This document shows, in pieces, positions 25,763-35,143 of a stretch of DNA of 64,000 nt (the stretch's first letter is position 1; every line of letters begins with the position of its first letter). Source of the stretch: Prevotella sp. Lineage in GTDB: Bacteria > Bacteroidota > Bacteroidia > Bacteroidales > Bacteroidaceae. The translations under genes were made by a program, and so were the position numbers. The stretch covers positions 1 to 64,000 of the forward strand of contig JAFSNG010000049.1 in the NCBI GenBank assembly GCA_017447515.1. The letters are read 5' to 3'. Below the pieces are notes generated by a model. That model saw nothing but the letters and a program-made list of their open reading frames with translations. It was not told where the DNA came from and searched no databases.

Positions 25763-26377
25763 TTATTCCTTTGGTTTGGGCTCTTTTTTAGCCAACATGA
25801 CGACCTTATAGACAAAATTAGTGGTCCACTGCTGGGAGAATCCCAACTTCTGCGCATACTGTCGAATAGCCACTACGGTCTTCATGACACCGGCATCCGA
25901 GAAGTCGTTTTTCGTGAATATATCGTTGACCGTTTTCTCTGTCATCGTACGGATGGCACTCTTAAAGATACTCGGCACACGAAGCTTGAACTTCATCAGA
26001 TTTCCCGTCAGCATCATCAAGTCCTGTGTGAAGCCTGAGAACTGATACATGTAGGACTGAATGTCCTGTGGTTTCTTGCAACGCTTGCGGATGCTCTGGT
26101 CAATCTCCTTCGTGAAGTCCTCGTCCATGCCATAGAGTTCTTTGAGCATCTTCTTACACTTTGCCTTTTCAGCCAGTCCCAGCTTGTTGTTCTGGGTTGG
26201 CACCTTCAGGGTGGCCTTAAACACACGCAGGTCGGGCAATGCAGCCATATTGGTGATGCCCAGGTCGGCAGCCATTACTGCCTGGAAATATACACGAATC
26301 AGAGTCATGAAATCTTCCATGCCTCCAGCCTTCTGTTTTTCTTCCTTTTTTCCGAATAAATTTGATAAAAATCCCAT
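25763..26377 (-). CDS. conserved hypothetical protein, 204 residues
   Basis: No signal peptide. It starts 'MGFLSNLFGKKEEKQKAGGM', a short amphipathic start that may touch the membrane, and is otherwise helical and Lys-rich ('AKCKKMLKELYGMDEDFTKE'). I recognise the type as a conserved Bacteroidales protein but know no function. It stands alone between the division genes and the lipase-like gene. Confidence 0.75.
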   Translation of the reverse strand: MGFLSNLFGKKEEKQKAGGMEDFMTLIRVYFQAVMAADLGITNMAALPDLRVFKATLKVPTQNNKLGLAEKAKCKKMLKELYGMDEDFTKEIDQSIRKRCKKPQDIQSYMYQFSGFTQDLMMLTGNLMKFKLRVPSIFKSAIRTMTEKTVNDIFTKNDFSDAGVMKTVVAIRQYAQKLGFSQQWTTNFVYKVVMLAKKEPKPKE

Positions 26378-26429
26378 ATTATTAATTAATGTATTGAATT
26401 CAAAAATTAGAGTTTATAGAAACGGCAGA

Positions 26430-28100
26430 TTACCATCCCCATTTCTCATACTCAACATTGATACCACCCAACATAAACCAGTTGGCCAGCGTCTGCTCGT
26501 AGAGTCGCAGGAGCTGTACAGGAGCCTCCACATTCTCGCTGAACGGATAGATAGACAACGCGCTGTCTGCCTCTGGTGCTGACGAGGGTGACGTCAAAAA
26601 ATAAAGAACCACCTGTCCAATATCTTCAATGGTAATGCCGGCATCTTCCAACATCTCCTCGGCATCCTCGGGAGTGAGGTCAACCTTGGCCAGTGCGTCC
26701 TTAACACCAGGAATCAGGTCCATGATCAGAGCCAGGATACCAGATCTGTTGGCACGATGGGATGCTACCAGCTGTGGAGCATTGCTATTTTTGACGATTT
26801 TGCGCAGGTCGATGCCCCAACTCTCCAGTGTCTTGATGACCCTCATGATGTTGAGATCCTTCACCACGTTGTGGTAATAGCGGTTTTGACCACCCTCATA
26901 ATAGAGAGCGGGCCAAACCTGGATGGCAGCCGCCGTCTGTATAAACCACACAATGGCAGCATCGTCGTGGTTGAGTTTGAACACCACTGTATTGGTCTGC
27001 AGATTGGTCTTTCCAGGCACGATGCTGGGGGTGAAGCCTTTTTTCTTCATCCAGGGAATGATGACGCGCCCTGTCTGAACAGGTACATAGCGGTCGTGGC
27101 GTGAATGGAAGAGGAAGTACTTCTGCGTAGTGTCGGGAGTCCATGTATCCATCAGCGACTCTGCGCGCAGTTTCTTGCGGAGAGTCTTTGCTTCCTCGCT
27201 CTCGACATCAAAATAGGTAGGTGTGAGCATGTGGCTAACCGAATCGCTACCAATGTTCTTGGTAATCTGCGACATGTGGAGCTTCTTATCGAGGAACCAT
27301 TCCTGAACATGTGATGCCAGCGGTTCCTGGAAAGCGTCATGATAGTCGAGGCCCAAGCCATACCACTCGTTATAGGCTATAATCAACTGTGCTATGGCGC
27401 CCACATAATCACAATAGTCGATACGCACGTACTCGGTATAGGCCTTCTCGATGTCGAGGGGGCCACCGCCTGAAAAGGTCTTGTCAAAGGTGACACCTTT
27501 GTCCTTGTACTCCATATCGCTCAACTTGGCGGCAAACATCGACTCTGTGCCTCCCTGCGAATAGCCCATATTGAACAGATAACGTCCCTCGGGGATGCCT
27601 TTGTCCTTCATCAGTGCCTTGGCTGCCAACAATCCGTCAAGCGAGTTGCGGGCGTTGGTGTCACCACAGAGGTAGGCCTGAGGTTTGTCCTTGGAAGAAC
27701 CGAAGCCGATATAGTCACTCATGACGAGCACATAATTGGGCTTCAGGGGATTACACATGAAGGCACCTGACAATCTGTCTATCTCGGAAGAGGGAGCCTC
27801 GTCAAGCGCAGATATGGTATAGTGGTTATAGAGTAAGATACCATCAGAGGGTACGGTTCCGTTGACAATACCCAACGGTGCAAGAATGACACCGCTGATA
27901 GTTGCATCGTTGCCCTTGGGATCCTTCGATTGATATTCGTAGACAATATAGCGCACATCACGCGAGCCTATCGTAATGCCTTTGACCTTATACTTGATAG
28001 TAGAATCCTTTTCTACGATGATTTTATAGGTAGCCTCCTGTGCTTCTGCCATCAAGACGCATGACAGCATCACCAGCATCATAAGTAGCACTTTCTTCAT
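26430..28100 (-). CDS. secreted lipase/esterase-like alpha/beta hydrolase
   Basis: A 556-residue protein with a signal peptide ending AEAQ. The alpha/beta hydrolase core carries the nucleophile elbow 'GYSQGG' (near residue 192) and the acid-loop 'HSRHDRYVPVQ'; the charge-relay His is probably in 'KLNHDDAA'. Overall length and layout fit secretory lipases and related peptidase-like hydrolases ('VLVMSDYIGFGSS'). The C-terminal 110 residues are helical and unlike the core. It lies 12 bases downstream of the EEP gene, so the two are probably one transcript. Confidence 0.85.
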   Translation of the reverse strand: MKKVLLMMLVMLSCVLMAEAQEATYKIIVEKDSTIKYKVKGITIGSRDVRYIVYEYQSKDPKGNDATISGVILAPLGIVNGTVPSDGILLYNHYTISALDEAPSSEIDRLSGAFMCNPLKPNYVLVMSDYIGFGSSKDKPQAYLCGDTNARNSLDGLLAAKALMKDKGIPEGRYLFNMGYSQGGTESMFAAKLSDMEYKDKGVTFDKTFSGGGPLDIEKAYTEYVRIDYCDYVGAIAQLIIAYNEWYGLGLDYHDAFQEPLASHVQEWFLDKKLHMSQITKNIGSDSVSHMLTPTYFDVESEEAKTLRKKLRAESLMDTWTPDTTQKYFLFHSRHDRYVPVQTGRVIIPWMKKKGFTPSIVPGKTNLQTNTVVFKLNHDDAAIVWFIQTAAAIQVWPALYYEGGQNRYYHNVVKDLNIMRVIKTLESWGIDLRKIVKNSNAPQLVASHRANRSGILALIMDLIPGVKDALAKVDLTPEDAEEMLEDAGITIEDIGQVVLYFLTSPSSAPEADSALSIYPFSENVEAPVQLLRLYEQTLANWFMLGGINVEYEKWGW

Positions 28101-28112
28101 TGCATCGGATAT

Positions 28113-29273
28113 TTACTTGATAATACGTTTGCGAGCCGTTTGGCCTTTTTGCTCGATAAACAGGCCATTAACAGGCTGGCTGACACGCTGACCATTCATA
28201 TTGTAGTAGACAGCAGAGGGCTGGTCAGTCTCGTTGAAATCAACGCCCTGAACAGACGTTTTGCCGCCTATCACCTCGAAGGTTGCAGCCAAGGGATAGT
28301 GGTCACCCAACGGCTTGCCATCGTGTTTGTATCCTTCCGTATCGAAGACGAACGATACGGGCTTAATCTTCGTACCAGTCGCAGGATTGATATAGATAAT
28401 CTTATCCAACACCTCACCGTTTTCAAGCATATTGGCATCATCCTCACAAGCAACAATACCATTTATGGGATCAGGGTATTTGCCACCCTTCTCCAGTTCT
28501 ACCCAAACGTCAGATGCAGTACCCTTACCGGAATCAGCAATGGCATCAATAAAGTTGGCTTTGATTTGATCACGGCAATAGTAGCTGTTCATGTCGCCGA
28601 CAACAATAATGGGACGGGTGTCCAGATGCTCCAGCACATCGTCCCTGAGCTGTTGCCACTGACTCAGGCGGGCTGCACGGTCAAGCGTGTCGACACCTTC
28701 CTTCTCGTCAGCCAGATCTCCGGCATCCATGTGCATGTTATAGACAAGAATACGTGTGCCGTTGGCCAAGGTCAGTTCACTGCGACGGAAACCCTTGCGA
28801 ACCAGCTCGTCAGCAGCATGGCTGAACTTACCGAAGCTATTCTTCCAAAGCACTCGCTCGGTATTGGTCATCGTGATGTTATTCTTCCAGCAGGCACCCA
28901 GCCCATCGGTATCAAAGTCTTCATTCTGCAAGTGCAGGAAGTCAATCTTCTTGCCGGGGATGTCGATACCCACTCCACCAAGCCATTTGTCGAGTTTATA
29001 GTCATCCTCCAGCCATGTGGCCAGTACTTCGTGGTAATTGAAGTCCTCCTGAGTACAGATGATATCATAGCCTTTCTTCAACAGGTACTTACCGATACGG
29101 GCTGTTCCAGCATCACCCGGACCGTCAGCATTAACCTTGACAAACCAGATCTTCTGGGGAAGACCGTCAATATTCAAGGTGACAACACTGAACCGCTCAT
29201 TTTCCTGAGCACTGACTCCATGTATCCACGAAACCAGTAATACCATCGTTAGGGCGCGTAAATATTTCATCAT
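28113..29273 (-). CDS. secreted endonuclease/exonuclease/phosphatase-family protein
   Basis: A 386-residue protein with a signal peptide ending VSAQ. EEP fold: 'FSVVTLNIDGLPQ', 'DIICTQEDF' (metal Glu), 'VYNMHMDAGD', 'IIVVGDMNSYYC' and 'GDHYPLAATF' (catalytic Asp-His). Such secreted EEP proteins include DNases and sphingomyelinase-like phosphodiesterases; 'KVNADGPGDAGT' and the length lean to the latter, which is inference. The C-terminus 'YYNMNGQRVSQPVNGLF' is the short tail often seen on Prevotella secreted proteins. It is the first gene of a pair with the lipase-like gene, which would suit joint lipid breakdown. Confidence 0.85.
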   Translation of the reverse strand: MMKYLRALTMVLLVSWIHGVSAQENERFSVVTLNIDGLPQKIWFVKVNADGPGDAGTARIGKYLLKKGYDIICTQEDFNYHEVLATWLEDDYKLDKWLGGVGIDIPGKKIDFLHLQNEDFDTDGLGACWKNNITMTNTERVLWKNSFGKFSHAADELVRKGFRRSELTLANGTRILVYNMHMDAGDLADEKEGVDTLDRAARLSQWQQLRDDVLEHLDTRPIIVVGDMNSYYCRDQIKANFIDAIADSGKGTASDVWVELEKGGKYPDPINGIVACEDDANMLENGEVLDKIIYINPATGTKIKPVSFVFDTEGYKHDGKPLGDHYPLAATFEVIGGKTSVQGVDFNETDQPSAVYYNMNGQRVSQPVNGLFIEQKGQTARKRIIK

Positions 29274-29313
29274 TTATTATTCCTTTATTGTTAAATATCT
29301 TAATAATCGGCTA

Positions 29314-29321
29314 CAAAATTA
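29314..29321 (-). promoter_or_regulatory. promoter box TAATTTTG (minus strand)
   Basis: CAAAATTA on the plus strand, 41 bases upstream of the EEP gene. It is divergent from the rfbA promoter. Confidence 0.6.
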
Positions 29322-29363
29322 GATATTTTTGCGAAAACTACCAAATGTTTAGAGATTATTTTG

Positions 29364-29371
29364 TATCTTTG
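29364..29371 (+). promoter_or_regulatory. promoter box TATCTTTG for rfbA
   Basis: TAnnTTTG box 32 bases before the rfbA ATG at 29404. Confidence 0.75.
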
Positions 29372-29403
29372 CCACCAAATAATCACAACTAAAAGTTCAT
29401 AAC

Positions 29404-30288
29404 ATGAAAGGTCTTGTATTAGCCGGAGGCAGTGGAACACGCCTCTACCCCATCACAAAAGGCGTATCGAAGCAGATGCTGCCTATCTTTGACAAACCCA
29501 TGATTTACTACCCCATCTCAACGCTCATGTTGGCTGGAATTCGTGAAATCCTGATTATCTCGACACCCTACGACTTACCAGGTTTCAAGCGTTTGTTGGG
29601 CGATGGTTCTGATCTGGGCGTACGCTTCGAATATGCCGAGCAGCCCTCTCCCGACGGCTTAGCCCAGGCATTTATCATTGGTGAGAAGTTCATTGGTGAC
29701 GATTGCGCCTGCCTCGTCTTGGGTGATAACATTTTCTATGGCGGTGGCTTTACTGGTATGTTGAAGCAGGCTGTAAAGAGTGCCGAGGAGGATGGCCGTG
29801 CCACCGTTTTCGGCTATTACGTCAACGATCCTGAGCGCTATGGTGTAGCTGAATTCGACGAGAACGGCAACTGTCTGAGTATTGAGGAGAAACCTGCCAA
29901 GCCCAAGTCGAACTATGCCGTCGTGGGACTCTATTTCTATCCCAACAGCGTGGTGGAGATTGCCAAGAACATCAAGCCCTCTGCTCGTGGAGAGCTGGAG
30001 ATTACCACCGTCAACCAGAAATATCTGGAAGACCGGAACCTGTTGGTGCAGACGCTGCAGCGTGGTTTTGCCTGGTTGGATACCGGCACCCACGACTCAC
30101 TCTCCGAGGCCTCAACGTTCATCGAGGTTATCGAGAAGCGTCAGGGTCTGAAAGTGGCCTGTCTCGAAGAGATTGCCTACAAGCGTGGCTGGATCAACAA
30201 GGAGCAGTTAAAGAAACTGGCCGAGCCCATGGCCAAGAATGACTATGGCAAGTACTTGTTGAAGTATGCAGAAGGGGCAGAAGGATAA
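29404..30288 (+). CDS. rfbA: glucose-1-phosphate thymidylyltransferase
   Basis: A 294-residue RfbA/RmlA that makes dTDP-glucose from dTTP and glucose-1-phosphate, the first step to dTDP-L-rhamnose. '[20 protein letters not shown]' is the nucleotide-binding signature, with '[17 protein letters not shown]', 'GDNIFYG' and '[10 protein letters not shown]' following. Length is as expected. No rfbB, C or D genes are adjacent. It runs towards the convergent fused kinase gene with a 16-base gap. Confidence 0.95.
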   Translation: MKGLVLAGGSGTRLYPITKGVSKQMLPIFDKPMIYYPISTLMLAGIREILIISTPYDLPGFKRLLGDGSDLGVRFEYAEQPSPDGLAQAFIIGEKFIGDDCACLVLGDNIFYGGGFTGMLKQAVKSAEEDGRATVFGYYVNDPERYGVAEFDENGNCLSIEEKPAKPKSNYAVVGLYFYPNSVVEIAKNIKPSARGELEITTVNQKYLEDRNLLVQTLQRGFAWLDTGTHDSLSEASTFIEVIEKRQGLKVACLEEIAYKRGWINKEQLKKLAEPMAKNDYGKYLLKYAEGAEG

Positions 30289-30304
30289 GCTTCTGCCACC
30301 ATTA

Positions 30305-32239
30305 TTATTTCGAGAAATAGCGCACACAGTTACGCAGGGCTGTAGGATTACCCATGTCGTACATCGTTCCTTTCAGCCTGATACCCATCATGCCGCTCTT
30401 CTGGCGAACAGCCTCAAGGGCGGCAGTCAGTTCTATCTCACGTGTCATGTTCCCCTCTTCGTCGGCTTTCTGGATATCTGCTTCGAGCTGTGCAAACACC
30501 TCTGGCGTCAGGATATACTGTCCGAAGACGGAATAGTACTCCTTCTCGCCTTCCTTGTTGCGCACACCCAGGAACTCTTCTGCGTACGAAGCCTTGGGTT
30601 TCTCGTTCATGACGGAAACACTCAACTGTGTGCGATCCTTGTCTTCCCACACGCCACTCAGAATACCGTAATGGCTCACATCTGCCAACGGAACAGGATG
30701 GATGCCTACCATCAGACGGTTGTAGCGCTCATACTGCTCAATCAGCTGTAAAGCACAAGGCTTGTTCGACTGGCTGCGATAGATGGTGTCGCCCAACAGC
30801 AGTAAAACAGGTTCGTTATTGGCAAACTCAGCAGCCTGGAACACAGCGTGTCCAAAACCGCGTTTCTCGCGCTGATACACGTAACGCAGCCGCTTACCAA
30901 TATCAAGAATGCGATTCTCGTACTCCTGAGCTTCCTTGTTCAACTTACTCAGATGTTCTTCACTCAGCGGACGCTCGAAGAAGTCAGTATACTGAATACG
31001 CTCTTCCTCTGAACCCAATACCAGGCAGATTTCCTCCACACCGCTCTTCACCAGTTCCTCCAACAGAATCAGGATGACAGGGCGAACCATACCGTCAGAA
31101 CAGGGAATCGGGAAGAAGTCCTTCTTCAGCGAACGGGTAGCAGGATAGAGGCGTGTGCCGAAACCTGCCACGGGGATAATGGCCTTGCGGACGGTATGCA
31201 CGGGATGCAATGTCAGCGTGTAGGCTTTCATGCCTTGCGCATTCAGATAGTCCATCAACCGCTGCTGGTCCTCCTCGCTACGTGCCAGGAACTGTACAGA
31301 ACCATCACCATGCGAGCCGACACCCTTGCCACCCCAGACCATCGGCTGGATTTGCGGATCGTGCAACACCTCATGCAGCTTCGGAGCCCACAGAGCTGGG
31401 GACATCGGGGCTATATGCTGGTCGAACATTTCCTCCGCATGAGTCATGAGCTGACCCAGTGCCTCTGCATCACCCGAAGCCATATACTTGATGGCTTTGT
31501 CCACAATATCGTGGTTCCATTCGCCCAACGCCTTATGCAGGTTCTGCTCAGCTTCTGTCGAAGCAAAGGGATAGGCCTTGTTCAGGTCCGACAGAATCTT
31601 GATGGTGTCCTTCTCGGCACACAAGTCGGCAAAGACCCAATACAGCGTTTTCTTCACATTCAGCGGCTTCACCTCAATCTCGTCACCGTCAAAGGTCATC
31701 AGGTTGGGTTTCACGCCAAAGGCACAAGCCTGGTCCAGACGTCCGCAACGGCTTGATGTGCGCAACTCACCCAGATAGGCAATATTCATCTCGCCCAGCG
31801 TGTTGAGGTTAAGGTTATATAGAATATTGAACGCGCGCGCGACAAGCACACAGATGGCTGCACTTGACGACAGACCGCTCTTCATAGGCAACGTCATTTC
31901 GGTTATGCGGATGCGCACACCACCAACCTTATACCACTCCAGCATGTAGCTGGCCACTCCGGCACAATAGCTGAAGAACGAACCCGACTTGGCCACGCGT
32001 TTCAATTCCTGCTCACTCATCCGACAGGAAAAGTCGCGCCACACGTCAGCCAACTCAGGGGCATCACTATGCATCTCGAAGATGGTAGATTTCTCCACTT
32101 CGGCATAGATACCTTGTTCAATACCTGTCACAATCGAGGCACCTGGCAGAATGTCGGCATTCATCGTGCGATAGTGACCTGCCCAGTCAGTATGTTCTCC
32201 AAACAGGCACAGACGGCCTGGAACGAATAATTTTTGCAT
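30305..32239 (-). CDS. fused GHMP sugar kinase and sugar-1-phosphate nucleotidyltransferase
   Basis: A 644-residue fusion. Residues 1-350: GHMP kinase of the galactokinase type ('VPGRLCLFGEHTDWAGHYR', the ATP loop 'LPMKSGLSSSAAICVL', 'WGGKGVGSHGDGSVQFLA'). Residues 360-644: nucleotidyltransferase of the GalU type ('KAIIPVAGFGTRLYPATRSL', 'KDFFPIPC', 'FGHAVFQAAEF', 'LLLGDTIYR'). Together the domains could turn a free sugar into its 1-phosphate and then into a UDP- or other NDP-sugar, as Bacteroides Fkp does for fucose. Substrate unknown. The start is ATG 32239; the frame is open to 32260 but only through a TTG. Confidence 0.87.
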   Translation of the reverse strand: MQKLFVPGRLCLFGEHTDWAGHYRTMNADILPGASIVTGIEQGIYAEVEKSTIFEMHSDAPELADVWRDFSCRMSEQELKRVAKSGSFFSYCAGVASYMLEWYKVGGVRIRITEMTLPMKSGLSSSAAICVLVARAFNILYNLNLNTLGEMNIAYLGELRTSSRCGRLDQACAFGVKPNLMTFDGDEIEVKPLNVKKTLYWVFADLCAEKDTIKILSDLNKAYPFASTEAEQNLHKALGEWNHDIVDKAIKYMASGDAEALGQLMTHAEEMFDQHIAPMSPALWAPKLHEVLHDPQIQPMVWGGKGVGSHGDGSVQFLARSEEDQQRLMDYLNAQGMKAYTLTLHPVHTVRKAIIPVAGFGTRLYPATRSLKKDFFPIPCSDGMVRPVILILLEELVKSGVEEICLVLGSEEERIQYTDFFERPLSEEHLSKLNKEAQEYENRILDIGKRLRYVYQREKRGFGHAVFQAAEFANNEPVLLLLGDTIYRSQSNKPCALQLIEQYERYNRLMVGIHPVPLADVSHYGILSGVWEDKDRTQLSVSVMNEKPKASYAEEFLGVRNKEGEKEYYSVFGQYILTPEVFAQLEADIQKADEEGNMTREIELTAALEAVRQKSGMMGIRLKGTMYDMGNPTALRNCVRYFSK

Positions 32240-32270
32240 ATTTCCTGATTTTATGTGCAATATTTATGCA

Positions 32271-32278
32271 CAAAGGTA
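32271..32278 (-). promoter_or_regulatory. promoter box TACCTTTG (minus strand)
   Basis: CAAAGGTA on the plus strand, 32 bases before the kinase-nucleotidyltransferase start. Confidence 0.7.
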
Positions 32279-32340
32279 CGAAATATTTAAGAAAATGCCA
32301 ATTTTTAAGCAAAATATTTGGCAGTTTTAATGAAAATATA

Positions 32341-32348
32341 TACTTTTG
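32341..32348 (+). promoter_or_regulatory. promoter box TACTTTTG for the ECF sigma gene
   Basis: TAnnTTTG box about 90 bases before the sigma factor start, leaving an A-rich leader of roughly 80 bases. Confidence 0.6.
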
Positions 32349-32436
32349 CAAGCGATAAAGTAAAAAAAGTTAATAATTAAACATCAAAAAACTGCTGCCT
32401 ATTGACGCAAACTCTACTTCATTAAATTGAAGGAAT

Positions 32437-33036
32437 ATGAAAAATTATGGAAGCATGACCGACGAAATGTTGGCCTTGCAGTACGTAGGAGGAGACAATA
32501 GGGCATTTGATGAGTTATTAGCTCGCAATCAAAAGAAGCTCTACGATTACATTTTGTTCGTGGTCCGCGACCCCGAGCAGGCTAACGACGTGTTCCAAGA
32601 GACATTTGTCAAAGCCATCACAAGATTGCAAGAGGGTAAGTACACCGACTCTGGCAAGTTCTCATTCTGGCTGACGCGCATTGCCCATAACGTCATCATG
32701 GACACCTATCGCCAGCAAAAGAACGTTCATATCATTGAGCCTACGCTCGACAATGATCTGAGCAAGCTGAAGAATAATGACGTGATGGACCTCAACCGCG
32801 AGAATGAGTTTGTCAACGCCCAGATTCTTAGCGACGTGCGCCATATCATGGATTCTTTGCCTGCACCCCAGCGCGAAGTGGTGTATATGCGCTACTATCA
32901 GGAACTGTCGTTCAAGGAGATAGCCGAGACCACTGGTGTCAGCATCAACACATCGCTGGGCCGCATGCGCTACGCACTTATCAACATGCGCCGCATGGCC
33001 AAGCAATACGAAATCCAGCTAAGCATGGAGCTCTAG
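32437..33036 (+). CDS. ECF-type RNA polymerase sigma factor
   Basis: A 199-residue sigma-70-family factor. Region 2 is 'YDYILFVVRDPEQANDVFQE' followed by TFVKAI. Region 4 is 'LPAPQREVVYMRYYQELSFK' followed by EIAETTGVSINTSLGRM. No anti-sigma gene (FecR or zinc-finger type) is next to it, and no SusC/D system follows, so it is probably a stand-alone conserved sigma factor. Its stop codon lies in the first unit of a 9-base tandem array. Confidence 0.9.
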   Translation: MKNYGSMTDEMLALQYVGGDNRAFDELLARNQKKLYDYILFVVRDPEQANDVFQETFVKAITRLQEGKYTDSGKFSFWLTRIAHNVIMDTYRQQKNVHIIEPTLDNDLSKLKNNDVMDLNRENEFVNAQILSDVRHIMDSLPAPQREVVYMRYYQELSFKEIAETTGVSINTSLGRMRYALINMRRMAKQYEIQLSMEL

Positions 33037-33082
33037 AACATCTAGAATATCTAGATCATCTAGAGCATCTAGAACTTCTAGA
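33032..33082. repeat. 9-base tandem array with TCTAGA in every unit
   Basis: TCTAGA begins at 33032, 33041, 33050, 33059, 33068 and 33077, an exact 9-base period with variable NNN between. The first unit supplies the sigma factor stop and the last supplies the rpe stop on the other strand. TAG is in frame every third codon for both genes. Confidence 0.9.
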
Positions 33083-33728
33083 GCGCCTTGAGCTCATGAA
33101 TGACTTGCTCTGGCGTGGGGCTATGGAACACATAGCTTCCTGCCACCAGCACGTCGACTCCTGCCTCAACCAGTCGTGGGGCTGTCTCGCTCTGCACACC
33201 GCCATCCACCTCTATCAGTGCCTTCGAACCACTCTCGTCGATGAGTTTCCGCAAGCGCTTCACCTTCTGAATGGTGTTCTCGATGAACTTCTGCCCGCCG
33301 AATCCGGGGTTCACGCTCATCAGCAGAACCATATCGACATCGCAGATGATATCCTCCAGCAGCGATACGGGCGAAGCAGGGTTCAGCGTCACAGCTGCCT
33401 TCATACCTGCCTGGTGTATCTCCTGGACGGTACGATGCAGGTGGGTACAAGCCTCCACGTGGACATTCATCATCATCGCACCCAGCTTGGCAGTCTGTTG
33501 GATATACTGCTCCGGGTGGACAATCATGTAGTGAACGTCAAGCGGTTTCTTGCACTTCTTGGCGACAGCCTCAAGCACGGGGAATCCGAAAGAGATGTTG
33601 GGAACGAAGACGCCATCCATCACATCCAGATGAAGCCAATCGGCCTCACTGCGGTTAATCATTTCCAGTTCGCTGTCCAGATGCAGGAAGTCAGCTGCAA
33701 GCAGCGACGGTGAAACCATTGTAGCCAT
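33078..33728 (-). CDS. rpe: ribulose-phosphate 3-epimerase
   Basis: A 216-residue TIM barrel that interconverts ribulose-5-phosphate and xylulose-5-phosphate. 'VSPSLLAADFLHLDSELEMI', 'WLHLDVMDGVFVPNISFG', 'LDVHYMIVHPEQYI', 'VLLMSVNPGFGGQKFI' and 'EVDGGVQSE' hold the metal His and Asp residues and the phosphate loop. Full length. Convergent with the sigma gene; both end within the same 9-base array. Confidence 0.95.
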   Translation of the reverse strand: MATMVSPSLLAADFLHLDSELEMINRSEADWLHLDVMDGVFVPNISFGFPVLEAVAKKCKKPLDVHYMIVHPEQYIQQTAKLGAMMMNVHVEACTHLHRTVQEIHQAGMKAAVTLNPASPVSLLEDIICDVDMVLLMSVNPGFGGQKFIENTIQKVKRLRKLIDESGSKALIEVDGGVQSETAPRLVEAGVDVLVAGSYVFHSPTPEQVIHELKAL

Positions 33729-33904
33729 TATTCACTTGTTTTTTTGAATTACACATACGCGCAAACTGTTTCAGAAACAGGATGGTCGCTGGGTTTGGCT
33801 GTAAGTTGTCTTGAGTAAAATGCTGCATAGGCAAAATCTATTTTGGGGGTTGTTTCTACTATTAGAACGCAACATTTTCTCATTTATTATATAAACTTGA
33901 AAAA

Positions 33905-34876
33905 TTATTTTACCCTACACGATTCCACGTCCTTCATGCCGTTCAGAAAGTCGCGGGCCAGCATACGCTTTTTGCCTGCCAACTGCAGTTCCACAAGCTC
34001 TAACAGCTCGTCCTGAGCAGAGACACAAAGCGCCTTACCCTCCGTGCAGATAGTGCCTACGCCCCTACCCTGCTTGCCAGTCTTGCGCGTCTTCCATATT
34101 TTCAGCATCGTCTCCTTACCATCGGCTGTAACCAGCGTCGTCCACGCACCTGGCACAGGACTCAATCCACGCACGAAGTCGTACACCTGCTTGGCGCTTT
34201 TCGTCCAGTCTATCTCACACGTTTCCTTGAAGATTTTGGGGGCAGACTTGATGGGCAAACCATCAAGCACATTGTCTTGTGCCACCGTCTCGGGGTGACC
34301 ATCTGCTGCAATGATGGCATCCAACGTCTCTAAGCAGAGCTGGGCACCCAGATGCATCAGCCCGTCGTAGACATACTCCACATCAGCATCATCAGGAATG
34401 GCAAACGGTTTCTTCATGATGATACGCCCCGTGTCGATGTCGTGATCCAGGAAGAATGTCGTCACACCCGTCTCCGTCTCGCCATTGATGACAGCCCAGT
34501 TGATGGGAGCTGCACCACGATATTGGGGCAACAATGCCGCATGGACGTTAAACGTGCCATACTCAGGCATTGCCCACACCACTTCCGGCAACATCCTGAA
34601 CGCCACTACCACCTGCAGATTGGCCCTGTACGACCGCAGCTGTTCCACAAACGCAGGGTCCTTCATCTTCTCTGGTTGCAATACGGGCAACCCATGTGCC
34701 ACAGCATACTGCTTCACTGCCGAGGGCTGCATCTCCGTCTGATGACGCCCCACAGGTTTATCGGGCTGCGTCACCACCGCCACCACGTTATATCCGTTCT
34801 CCACCAGCGCCTGCAGCGTCTCCACTGCAAACTCCGGTGTACCCATAAACACAATTCTCAAATCCTCTTTCTTCAT
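33905..34876 (-). CDS. fmt: methionyl-tRNA formyltransferase
   Basis: A 323-residue Fmt, which formylates the initiator tRNA. 'RIVFMGTPEFAVETLQALVE', 'NVHAALLPQYRGAAPINWAV' (formyl-transfer Asn-His), 'DHDIDTGRII' and the C-terminal tRNA-binding domain ('RGLSPVPGAWTT', 'ARDFLNGMK') are all present. The upstream gap to rpe runs 33729-33904 and shows nothing notable. Confidence 0.95.
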   Translation of the reverse strand: MKKEDLRIVFMGTPEFAVETLQALVENGYNVVAVVTQPDKPVGRHQTEMQPSAVKQYAVAHGLPVLQPEKMKDPAFVEQLRSYRANLQVVVAFRMLPEVVWAMPEYGTFNVHAALLPQYRGAAPINWAVINGETETGVTTFFLDHDIDTGRIIMKKPFAIPDDADVEYVYDGLMHLGAQLCLETLDAIIAADGHPETVAQDNVLDGLPIKSAPKIFKETCEIDWTKSAKQVYDFVRGLSPVPGAWTTLVTADGKETMLKIWKTRKTGKQGRGVGTICTEGKALCVSAQDELLELVELQLAGKKRMLARDFLNGMKDVESCRVK

Positions 34877-34923
34877 TTTGCCTAATCGTAAAAATCAAAG
34901 GGTTAAAACCACTTTTTGCAGCG

Positions 34924-34931
34924 CAAAGTTA
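34924..34931 (-). promoter_or_regulatory. promoter box TAACTTTG for fmt
   Basis: CAAAGTTA on the plus strand, 48 bases before the fmt start. Confidence 0.65.
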
Positions 34932-34994
34932 CGAACTATTTTTGAAAAACAATGCAAAAAAGCGGAAAAAAATAGCAAGGAGGTGTAAAACTAC

Positions 34995-35050
34995 CGCAGT
35001 AATCGAAAATACTTTTGGAGTATTTGAAATTTCTTTCGGAGTATTGCATT
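34995..35050. repeat. dispersed intergenic repeat, copy 2
   Basis: Contains AATACTTTTGGAGTATT, a hairpin, and GAAATTTCTTTCGGAGTATT. Its complement matches 7319-7380. It sits in the 477-base gap between fmt and the polymerase gene. Confidence 0.65.
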
Positions 35051-35143
35051 TTAGTGCCTGGCAGTTGAAGGGAAAGAGTGCCGTGCAAACAGGGTTTCAT
35101 AGGGGATGTAAAAGGGAGAGAATGCCTAGGTAATCGGTTGTTG

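Noticed and set aside
32437..33036. ECF sigma/anti-sigma SusCD regulator pair
   Set aside because: No FecR-like or other anti-sigma gene is adjacent.
33032..33082. Regular repeat as a CRISPR array
   Set aside because: Period 9 without spacers; no cas genes anywhere in the window.
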